A stretch of 64,000 nt of DNA from Liolophura sinensis (Eukaryota > Mollusca > Polyplacophora > Chitonida > Chitonidae). The stretch is taken from the NCBI RefSeq assembly GCF_032854445.1, contig NC_088295.1, forward strand, positions 19,395,385 to 19,459,384. The letters are read 5' to 3'. A model generated the notes under the pieces. It searched no databases and was not told the DNA's origin. It was given only the letters and a program-made list of their open reading frames with translations. Of this stretch, positions 42,631 through 54,600 are shown piece after piece; position 1 is the first letter of the stretch, and every line of letters starts with the position of its first letter. Both the position numbers and the translations under genes were made by a program.

Positions 42631-45600
42631 CCTACATACATGTGGGATAAGTAGCCAGCACATTGTACATATATGGAGAATAACCCATAGTGGACTAGCC
42701 TGTCAACTGTCCAACAGCACCATGTGGCTAGTGATCCGTTACATGCCACTTCCCTGGCAATACAATCTGGATATTGTTCCCTTATTATGTAATGCTCACA
42801 CTCGAGGGGGAGGGTGGGGGGAACCTGATAAACATGCTTATAAATCAGTTTAGCCAATTCCTCTGCCCATCTGTTTTTTTGGGCCCTGTAAGCCAAATGT
42901 TGCAGTTCTACCCAAAAATCCTCCTTGGTAAAAACTATTTGAAACTGTGCCAACTACAGAATACATATATGCTTCAGTCTGTCTTTGGCCCTGTACTAAT
43001 CAATAGATGTGTCATTTTAAGGAAATAAAACCAGTTTGTTTTCTGCTGAAGACGAACTGTAAATCTTTGTGCACATGGGATGTGTATATTACTGGAGTTT
43101 TTTTTTTTACTAGTTGTATTGTGAACATCTATTCTGACATCTTGCCAGCATATCGAATATCTCCATGTCAAATGCTATAGCTGCTGGGAAATCATTACAT
43201 ATATCTACATGCATATATGTATATGAGAGCATCACCTCTTCATGTGACCGAAGAAAATAAGTCTTTGTAGACACTAATGAATAATGTAAGGTAAACTGCA
43301 ATGCTGCAGATTTCTTGTGATTTTCAGCTTTACATTCGTGAGTTAGTAGTGAACAGTGTTTATATGTAGATCTGTCCATTTCCAGTTGAGAAGTGAAGTG
43401 TAGGCACAGAGAAGTGTAGGCAAAGGGGAAAGCATGTTAATGCAACAGTCATGCTATAACATGCAGTTGGAATTTAAATACCTAGAAAAGGAAATTTGAT
43501 TTTGGACATGGAAATGTTTGGATTATACTTTTTTGTGAGGAAATGGTAATAAGTAGTGTTTGTGTGGTGTTTACTCATGATATATAACATAAGTTGAAGA
43601 CCAGTTGTCTGCCACGAAGGTAGTGTATTTATCTGTATGCCTCAACTGGAAAGTAGGTTGGCAGCTTGACAAAGGTTAGCCAAGGCACCCTGGCTTCCTC
43701 CACCTACAAAACTTGTGTGTAAGTGAAAAATTCTTGAATATGGAATTAAACAATCAAGTCAATAAATAAATAACATAATAGGAAATTAAAGGAAGGACAT
43801 GACTGTGTTTTGCAGACCTGTCCATCATTGAGGTGCCACATTTTGCCTCTCTGAGAGGGAAGGAGCGCGAGATAGTGATCCTGCGTAGTGACAATGGAGA
43901 GAGCTGGTATGAGCACCCAATGCAGGCTACAGAGGAGATGGTCAACGAAACACTCAGCGGCTCCTTTGAAGGTTTAAATGCATCTCAGACTAGTCTGTGG
44001 AGTGAGCATGCCCTTTTATTTTGTTCATTGAGTTTGTATTTTTATGCATGTGAATTTCTTTCTGTAACCTGTGCATCCATATCCAATTGTATGAAATGCA
44101 TTCATTTACTGACTTTTGATTTGGTTTAGGTGGTTTGCAGTGACTGCCATCTTTGAAGTAAGATTGAGTATTGCCCTCCCTGTGTCTTGTTAGAGATATC
44201 ATAAGCTGGCCAGAGGCCCTTGGCTGGCAATGACATACAGAGGGCAATACACACAAACTTACCCCAATTATGACAAAATCATCTTTTGGTTTTTACTCTA
44301 CATTAACTTTGAACTAATAATTTGATAGTATAGCAATGAGCAAGAGTGTATGCAAAAAGTATTTCCAAATATTTTAATATTAATGCATGTTCTTTATAAT
44401 CTTGAAGCATGTAAATAAATTAAGAAAAGCCTCAATAGCCCATATAACTTTTTTGGGAAGGCATCTTCAGCTGTGAAGAGAGCTTATTCTTTAAACCACC
44501 TTGTTACAGATATCTTCATTGGATGTGCATTTATTTCTGTCAGTATTTTGGATGTGAGCTTTGTTTTTCTTAAAAATTTCATTGTATATTTGACATTCAG
44601 TATTTTGTGTTCGTAATTTCAGTATTTAAGTACTGTGCACTAATAGTTTGATAAGTCTGTTGCATGTTGAGCAGCATTTGTATTAAAGATCGGTTCATGT
44701 GTTAGTTGTGCATAATACATGCATTTGTTTTGCTACTGTTTCTTCTCAGAATACACTCTAAAAATACCCTGTGGCATCTCGTGGTATTGTTTATTGCCCT
44801 AAGGCTTCATCCACATTTTGGCACATCAGAGAAGAAATCAGACAAAGGCCAAATAATGTACTTTACCTAAATTGTGACCAGTAGAAGTGCATTTTCTGAA
44901 CTTCAAGAACATAAATTCTTAAAGTGATAATTGCTATGCCGAATAAGAAATTGATCAAACCACAGAAAACTTGTAAGTGGCCGTCTTAAGTAGACAAATG
45001 ATTCAGAATCAAGCAAAATGTGCCAGAGCTGAAATGTGCTAAACATTAGGTGACTTGTTCTAACTTCCAACCTATTATTCCTACTTGTAAAACTTATTAA
45101 ATAAAATGTTGGACTATATAGTAAATATATGATATCATGGTAAATAAAGTACAGTAGCAATACAGTGTGGTGATTGAACAAGGAATGAAACTAGCAGCAT
45201 GATGTAGATTTGTGTGTGTAAGGGCAGTACACATACATGTACAAAGTTTCTAGTATCATGGATAGTTTGTATCACATGTAATAGTTTAGATAAGTGCACC
45301 TATCAACAGTCCATGTAGGCACCCATACCACCAGTATAGACAGCCACACAGGCTAACATCCTGCTGTCTTCTCCACCTAGAACTTGACCAGCTAGAAGAG
45401 CTTCAGGCCAAGAGGATCTGCCGCATCATGACATCAGATTTCCCCCAGTATTTCGCTATTGTCAGTCGTATCCGACAGGAAAACAGCAATATTGGTTTGG
45501 AGGGTGGTATGCTGAGCTCAACAGTGGTGCCCCAGGTGCAGGCTGTTTTCCCCAATGGTGCTCTTACAAAGAAGATCAAAGTTGGCCTACAGGTGAGTTA

Positions 45601-48600
45601 AAAACGACTCTCTCTGGAGTATGACAAATATCATATTTTTTTTTTAAATGTATTAATTTCATACAAATATTATTTTTGTTGACATGATATAGTGTATGTC
45701 CAAGTTTTTTTTGCTGAAATGCAATTCCTTCTCAACCAGTTCTGTCTCACCATACACTTCTTAGTGTTTTAGAACAATAGCCACTGTGGAAGATATAGTA
45801 TGATAATAAAAGTAATCTACTGATGAATTTTTTTTCTTTAAAAATGAGTTTTCAAATTTCTTGTGCTTTTGATTTCTGTTTATTTTATTGCTCACAAATC
45901 TATGTATTTCATGAAACATGCATGGGATGGCATCTGTTCTTGTGCTTTATGTACAATTGTTTTTATTATTACAGTTCAAATTTGACTAATTTGTGACTTT
46001 ATCTTCAGTTTACTCATTGTACTTAATATTTCATGGTATAATTTTATGTTCCTAGTGATATATATTTTCAGCAGGACTTCATGTGTTTTGTTATAAATAT
46101 TCATGATGCAGATGCCACTCCAGAGCTGTCTCACCTAACTAAACATTAGACCACAACGTCCCCACTGTTTTTCTTCTGTTTCCAGCCGGCCGGGCGGCTC
46201 AGGCCAGTCTATGTTGCATCAGAAAACTTTGAAATTTAACAAAGCCTTGCCATTTTGTATATAGATTTATTTCTATTTTTGTCCAGACCTTTGGTTATTT
46301 TTGTCTCCTCACTATCCTGTAGTGATATCATTCTGATGTTATTTTTTCAATGAGGAAACAAAGCGTAGTGAGTGAAGTGTTTAGTTTGGTGGTAGATGGA
46401 GTACCAATGTTCACCCCTCTTCATGTATTGGGCTATATGTGTGGTTGCTGAGTGTCCGTGTCTTTGTCTGTGTCCTACACAACCAGGCCCAGGCCATATC
46501 CCCTGAACTGGTGGCCAAGCTACTGGGTAACCGAGTGGCAGTCAGCCCCATAGTCACGGTGGAGCCGCGGAGACGGAAATTCCACCAGCCCATAACCCTG
46601 ACTATTCCAGTGCCCAAGGCTGCTCAGAAAGGAATGATAAACCAGTACGGTGGCGACGCTCCAACTCTTCGGCTTCTCTGCAGCCTCTCCGGTAAGCGTA
46701 AGTTTCTGTTTTGCTTGCTTCTATCTGCTTTCCTGTGATTGGTCTAAATTCTTAAAACTGGGACCACCAATCACAATCCCTGATAACCTGGTTGAAGGGT
46801 TCTGTCTGCAGGCTGCCATCTTAGCTGTGTGAGCATTGTATGAACTGCGTGGTGGCAATGACTATGTGTTCAGACTTAACCACTCTCTCTATTCTCAGAC
46901 TGTACTAACATGAAAATTTGCATGAAATCTGCCCAATCAGTGCATGTCGTGGAGGGTGTGTGTGGAGTAATACAGGTGTGGTCAAGTATTGGATGGAGGC
47001 TGGCCGGGTAGGGTTAAGGGCCTGGTTCTGCTGCTTTCTGTGACAGCACTGGCATGTGGAATGACCAGTACCTAGTAGTCAGTATCTCAGATACTAGTGC
47101 ATGTGACCCAGTGTTTTATATTTGTACTTGACGATCTGCTCTGTCGTTGACTGCCATGGAATGACTTGTTGTGGGAATGTGCTAATCTGTATAGGTTTGA
47201 CATGGATTGACCTTCTGTTTGCAGTAAGTAGGAGAATGGGTGGTTGACGTGAAGAAAGCAGAAACAAAGTTCAAATGACCTGGTTATGTTGTTGTTGTAC
47301 TGTTGTGGAAATGGGATGTAGTTTATAGTTTAATGATCAGCATTCTCATGATGAGTTGCCAAATCTTCTGAAAAAAAAATCTTACTATGGACTACTATAA
47401 TTTAAGAAAGGCTTTCAGGGTTTTGTTGCATAAAATAATTTTTTTCCATCCAGTGTGAATGTGGATTTTTTTTTTTTTTTTTTTTTTGGTGCCAGTGTGC
47501 AAAGCAGCCTCTGTCTTCGCTGTTATTGACTGCATTCAGAGTAAAACTAACTTACTGACAGGTTGACTACCAACTCTATAATATGATGCTGTTGATCAGG
47601 TTTTATTGTTATCATGGAGATGATCTATGCTAGTACAGATTCCTTACCAGTGTTAGGTCTTTAAACTATCAGTACCATTATTTTAAAAAAATTTCAACAC
47701 ATCTTTGAACTGTTCAAAATTTTAGGATTTGATCATTGACTGTGGAGAATTATGAGATTATTGTGGAAATGTTTTTCTGTGGTTGGTTTGTGAGTTTGAA
47801 ACCATGCAGAAAAGCAGTTCATATCAGAGTAAGCAAGTGCAGTAGATATATGATGCACTAAAATGATAGCCTTTGCAAAGGGGCTATGAAAATTAAGCCT
47901 TTAAGCATTGCAATTGTTGGTCTCCAGGTTACAACTTGTAAGTGTGAAATGCATTTGCCTATATTTTATATTTCATATTTCCAAGTTCACAGTGTTTTAA
48001 AGACGTTTTACATTCATCTCACAGTATTTACAACGTCCTATTAATACAGATATTTTTTAAGTCTTACATTTACTTCTCCATTCTGCAATACTACATAACT
48101 AATGTCGACGTACATTTGTAGAGGTTTATTGTCAACTTTCATGACCAGACGTTGATAACTTAAGAAAAGCATTTAATTTTGGGGTTGAATTGCAGGTGGT
48201 TTAACCCCAGCAGAATGGGCAGACATCACAAAACAGACAGAGCTTACATTTGTTAACGATTGTGTTACCTTCACCACATCTGTGTCAGCCAGGTAAAGTA
48301 TGATACAAAACCTGTAGTTTTGACTGGCTTGAATTTTTCTTCATTTGTCAAAAAAATGTTTGGTTTATGTAGTTTTATATGAAACGTGTAGTCTACGAAA
48401 ACACACACGGTGTTTCATACTTCATTATTACATGTATCTCATACAAAAAATGGTGGGAAGATGACTCGATAATTTATGTGTATGTCTTTGAAATAGTCAT
48501 GCTGGAGCTTAATGATTAATGGTAGTTTTCGCATTATCTGCTTCTATAAATGCTGAAAAACCATTGAATTAAGTGTTTTTAATTACACCTTCAGTGTCCC

Positions 48601-51600
48601 GTTAGCATGATATTAGATGGAGTAGGATAAATTTTTTGATATTGATTAACAGGTTTTGGCTAATGGACTGTCAGAATGTCAATGATTCTGCCAAGATGGC
48701 TACAGAGCTGTACAAGGAGGCCATCGCTGTCCCATTCATGGCCAAGTTTGTGGTGTTTGCCAAACGGCATGCCCAGGAGGAAGGACGGTTGCGAATGTTC
48801 TGTATGACTGATGACAAGATGGACAAAACCCTGGAGAGACAAGAGCACTTCTCAGAAGTGGCACGGAGCAGAGATGTAGAGGTAAGTCACAAGGAAGAGG
48901 AAATCCGGATATGGCGGAAATATTGACCTGAAACCACCATATTTCAATAATGTTAACTAGAATGGTAATTTGTATACCACATGCTTTCATTTCACTGTAG
49001 CATTTTATTCCTATAATGTGGTTGAAGTAACAACTGCATAACTTAACTTGCTCAGCCTTTCATATGTTACCTATTTGCTTGTGTACCACAGGTGTTGGAG
49101 CATAAGCCCCAGTACATAGAAATGGCTGGTAACCTCATTCCTGTGACCAAGTCAGGAGATCAGCTATACATCAACTTCCGAGGGTTCCGAGAGAATCGGT
49201 TACCATGCACTGTTAGGATCAGAGACCTGGACCAGGAGCCAGCAGCTCGGGTCGCCTTTATGAAGGAACCCAAGGTGGCCAGAGGGGACATACCACAATC
49301 TCCCATCTGTAATCTCAACATTGTACTGCCAGATATCATCAAGGTAAGGCCAGGGAGATGCTTACTGTACAATGACTGACATTGCTTCTTGATTTGTTTG
49401 TCACCAGTTGATAGCTCATGTGACGCAGCCTCTGACAGGTGAATTCTGACTGGTTCAGCTGCGGCTTTAGTAAATCTGGAGGTTGTTCATACACATGTAC
49501 CGAGTGAATGGAGGTAGTTTTCTCCAGGCTGTGCTTTGGTTTCTGTTGTGTAAGTGAGATATTCTGGATAAAGGTGTTAAACCTCATCCAAAAGTTCAAG
49601 TAAATTAAAGATGATGAATAAAGCGGTGTGTTTGGAGCCATGTTTACTTTTTTTTTTTTTTTGTTTTTTTTTTTATATATACACTTCATTTTAAAATTAA
49701 AAGGTTTGCATGTGTTTTCTGAAATTAAGTGATGGTTAAGTTAAGTCTAGCATGATCGTGATCATTGGCAAACTGAGGTTAACTTAGTGTTGTACTATGT
49801 TTTTATTTCAGTCGGATTCCATGGAAATGAACTCAGAGGAAGCTAAGGAACTGAGGAAACGTTATTCTGCCCTCAGAGAACATGGGCTAGGTAATGAGTT
49901 ACACAGTAGATCACTTCACACAAGTAGTAAAATTATCTAACACAGAGATAGATTCTGTAAATGTTCACATCTGAGAGCGGTAAATCAATTAGTCAAATTA
50001 ATAAATCTAAATCTTCCAATTAAAATGTTGTTCATGGTAAGTGTTCCAAGTTTGCATGCAAATAATTTGATTGTTATATTTTGTGGTTTTAATAGTATTC
50101 ATGGTTTTATTTTTCAGTATTAAAAGACACAGTGAGTCGTGCCCAGATGAAGTTGACTGATGTTGCTGACACATTACAAGGGGACTGGGTGATCCTTGCC
50201 CAGCAGCTAGACATCTCCATGTCAGAAATCAACAAGATTAAGACAGAGTACGAGACTGTAAGTGACCAAGCTCTTGCCATGCTACACCTGTGGGTGGAGA
50301 AGAACGGGGATAGAGCCACAGGTAGGGAACATATATTTAGAAGTAACACACTTTTGGCATATTGTTTGATGTGACCGGCCCCCATAGCACAGTTGGTAGA
50401 GCATCCGCTTCAGGAGGCGGTAGATACAGGGTCAGCCCTGGGTCAGGTCACACCTAAGACCTTAAAAGAGTTGTAGCTTCGTCCCTTTGCATTCAGCATT
50501 AAGGGGATAGTGCAGTGACTGGTTGACCCGTATCAGTATAATGGCTTGGACGGGGCTAAGTCATCTTAGTGAAGCAGCACTTGGTAAAAGAGGTGGCACA
50601 TTACATATTCATGCACTCTAAGGACTCCTTTGTGGTCATATGACTGAAAAATTGTTAAAAATTGTTAAGTATGACGTTCAACCCCAAGCACTCACTCACT
50701 CGCTCATATTGTTTGTTGTAAAAGTGGTCCAAACATCTGCCAGCAACCAGCTTGTAGCCGTGGGTTTCCCCCGGGCTCTGCTCGGTTTCCTCTCGCCATA
50801 ATGGTGGCTGCCGTCGTATAAGTGAAATATTCCAATCAAATAAATAAATAAATGTGGTCTGAACTTTAGGTTTTGCAATGTTTTTTTATATCTAAAAGCA
50901 AAGAAGAAAGTTGATATCTGTATTAAATTTTACAGCATAATTTAAGATCATATATTTTGTTTTGTTAACATTTTTCTTACAGTTTTTTTTCTTCTATTTC
51001 TGCAGGAAATGAACTTGAAAAAGCTTTAATTAGGATAAATAGAGAAGATGTTGTCAGGAAATGTATGTACAATGTGGAGAGAGTGGATGATGAAGTGGAG
51101 GCTGCTGCTGCCAGAGTAGCCATGGACCAATCAGGTAAGGCCCAAACTAGTTTTGACTACATGAGCAACTTTCCCCATCTGTTCTATATATGAAATAATA
51201 ATGTAAAAATGAAAAAGAATGAAAGTCGCAAATATGTAGAAGTGTGGTACACCAGAAGTCAGTACTTTGATGACGGTTATTAAGTGCTGAGTTACCATAT
51301 CTTAATGTTTTATTTCCATTAGGTTTTGACACATTTAGAGAAGAAGTTGGTATTTCAAGAGATTCTTCCATGAAAAGAGGCATTTCGCTAGATGTGTCAT
51401 ATGATGAGCAAGATATGATCAAGGTTTGTAAATTGAGGCGGTATATCAAAAACGGCTTTGTACTGGTAATGAAGCATTGATACATGTACTTAATTCTACA
51501 TGTAATAATAATTCTATCCATTGATACTATTTTAATGCCACAGTACGTCTAAAAATGTTTTAATATTAAAACCATTATTAAGTGGCCTGGATGGTTAGCG

Positions 51601-54600
51601 TGCCAGCGCAGCGCAAACTCTCACCAATGCGCTACGCAACCTCTCCCCAATGCATTCGCCGTCTCATGCTGGCTCCCTCTCCGGCCGTTCGATGGAATGT
51701 CTGCCACAGTTTCACTCGGTTTCCTCCCATATAATGCTGGCCACCGTCATGTAAGTGAAATATTCTTGAGTGTGACATAAAACACCGGTCAAATAAATAA
51801 ACAAATAAAAAAAAAAGTAATAAAATTTTCAGTGTAACAGAATTTCAATTTTCATGTAAGGGAAAGTTTAAGTGATAAATCTGCATTTGTCTATTTCAGG
51901 AATCTGAATCTGCAGCAGAAGAATCCAGTACAAGTGATGGGGAAGGTGTTGACAAAAAAGGTAAGAACTTTCGATGTGACAGAGAAAGATTGTTTGAATG
52001 TTAAGAATAGTACAGAATAGCTCAGGTTGTGTTTCCCTGCCTTTTGATCAAGTTCCATTGCCGTTCTCTTTCCCACCTGTATCAGACCGGCATGCTGGTC
52101 TTCCGTCAGCCTTGAGAAGTCAGGAGATAGAAGAGGACGCATTCAGGAAGGCCGATACCGGAATTATCCCTCCCCATGCTGTCGGGGAGGGAGATGAGAC
52201 CATCGTCCCAGAGGTGGATGACCGAAGACCAGTCGCCGGAGCACACGAAGATGAAGAGGCAGCAGCTTCCGACAAGAGAAAAGTGGCGTACAGTGAACTC
52301 ATAGCCAAGATGGACGAGGTGATGGATGAACAGGAGCGACATCGAGGGAAAACTGACGATGACAAAGGTACGATAGTTGCACACCCACTTTCTGCACGAC
52401 TGTTCCACTGGGAATGCCTCGCAATAGCTGGCCTTGCCTTACAGGAGCAGTGTTGCCCACACTTGGCTTTGTCCACACACCAGTAACAGTAGTTGTGTTA
52501 TTACCCAAGAGCTTTTGCCAACTACAGTACAGTTAACTTAATCACAGTGTTTTCATTGCAGAAACAAGCACATCTGTCTTAATAAAGAACTGTATTAAAG
52601 ACTTGTGGTCAAATTTTGATGACAAGTTTTCATTGTGTGTTAAATTGGTACTTACACGTATGCATCAGTTTTACAGATTACCTGAATGGTTATCTGCGCT
52701 AATATTGAACTTGTCATTTATTTATTTCCTCACCTTATTTATTTCATGCAATTACCTACATGGTAATTTGTGCAACAGTTAAAAGTTACCTTGTGACTGC
52801 AATACCAGAAGGAGATATTCAGTGGAAAGATTTTGTATCAAATTTGTCCCATAATTTTCCCATATAGAATCAGTGTAATGAAAGAAAGGCTGCATTGTTT
52901 AACTGTATTAACTATAACTAGTTCTATATTGAAACTGCACAAGTATATTTTATCAGCTCACATGTCAGCAACTTTTAGTCTATTTATGTTTGTTAGTATT
53001 TGCCTCACTGCTACATACATGTATGCTGGGTGGTGGGGGGCTTTGGCAAACCATGAACACTGAAGACTATCTATGCATGGTGTTCAGATGAAGCCACATA
53101 TGTAATGCTAATGTTTGAGTTGTGATATATCTTGCTTCACAGATATTGCTTGTGTATTGGTAATGGCATGCACTGTTTATATCACTCAGATAAAGATTTG
53201 AAGAATATCTGGTTTTCATATAAATTCTCTTGGTCAAATTGTATGTCGTAGTATGGATAATGCTAGTTATGTATTCTCTTACACAGAAAACCTGTTCTCG
53301 ACAAATCTCTCCTTCTCCCTCACTTTTCTCTCTCTTCCTCTCTCTTGTTTTAAATCAGTGAAGTCAGATCAGTTTCCTAGTTTTATTACAGCCATGTTAT
53401 GAGGATGTTAACTCACAGATAAAGGTTTGTTTCACGCAACAGCTTGTTCTTGGAATTTTGTCAACTCATCTGCATGAGGAGCATGAAACCTGCAACAGTG
53501 CATTTGATAGATGCTGTAAAGGAATTGCTTCTTGCCGCTGTAGAAAACCACTGGATAATGGAAAACTTCTGGACACATTGCACGGTTTTTGTTAAAAATT
53601 GAATTTGTCTTTGAAAGAAATACGGATTTGCAATCTTTAAGTAAAAGAACGTATTAAAGATTGACATTTTAAAGCATTTGAAAACATTTTTAATGTAATA
53701 TGTGCATCTTGAACCTACATGGAAGTCAGTATTTGGAAGTAAAATTAATCAGTTCTCTTAATGCAGAGTTCAACTGATATAACATTAAATGTGGATTACT
53801 TTCAACACTTTTTTCTGTGATTAGTTGAGAAAAGGATTTCTGTGGCTGAAGAACATCTTGTTCCAATGGAGGATGTCCGGGAACGAGATCTGTATCAGAG
53901 GGTGGTGGCTCTGGAGCAGGCAGACCTTGATTCAGGTCACAGGAAGATGTCTTCTGACACTACTGCTCAGGAAGGACCTTTAACACGTCTGTCTTCTGAG
54001 GACATTTCAGAGAAAGTTTGTGAAAGAGAGGAAGAAACAGATTTTGGTGTTAAAGCAACCACTTTTAAAGAAAAACTGGAAGAATCAACTGAACATACAG
54101 AGAAGCATGTCACCTTTGAAGAGAATCGCTTCTCCACAGAGGAAAATCAAGATAGGCTTTCTTATCTTCAAGACCAGAGAGTTCAGGTTGACTTTACTGA
54201 TAGAGAAGATCTTTTTGATCAAAGAGACATCACTGAGGGTTATACTGAGAAGTATAGTAGAGTGTATAGTGAAGAAACAGAAGCATCTGTTAATTTGCAA
54301 CGACGTGATGAGGAAAAGCAAGGGTTGGAGGAAAAGCTAATGTTTCAGCAAGAAACTTTGGGACCTGATGTTTCTGAAAAACTAGAAGAATCAATTTCTA
54401 AATTTGAAGAATCTGGCACAAGTGAAAAGGAAGTCGTAATGTTTGAGTACAATAAAAGACAAGAATCAGATGTTCTGGAGGAAGTTAAATACACTGCTAC
54501 TAATGATACAGAGTTGGAAGAACCTTTGATTCCTGTAGAACACCGACAAGACATTTCTGAGGAACCAGAAGAGGGTTCGGTTTCTCCGGCAGAAGAAACA

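Larger units (their letters stand above)
42103..43815 (+). other. Intron 29
   Basis: About 1.7 kb with an interrupted (AT)n at 42583-42630 and a degraded SINE tail at 43684-43773. I searched by eye for an extra exon that could repair the frame and saw none. Confidence 0.6.

Noticed and set aside
50373-50445. Functional tRNA gene
   Set aside because: Box A and the anticodon-arm-like part are present, but the T-arm/box B is degenerate and the element continues into a SINE body.
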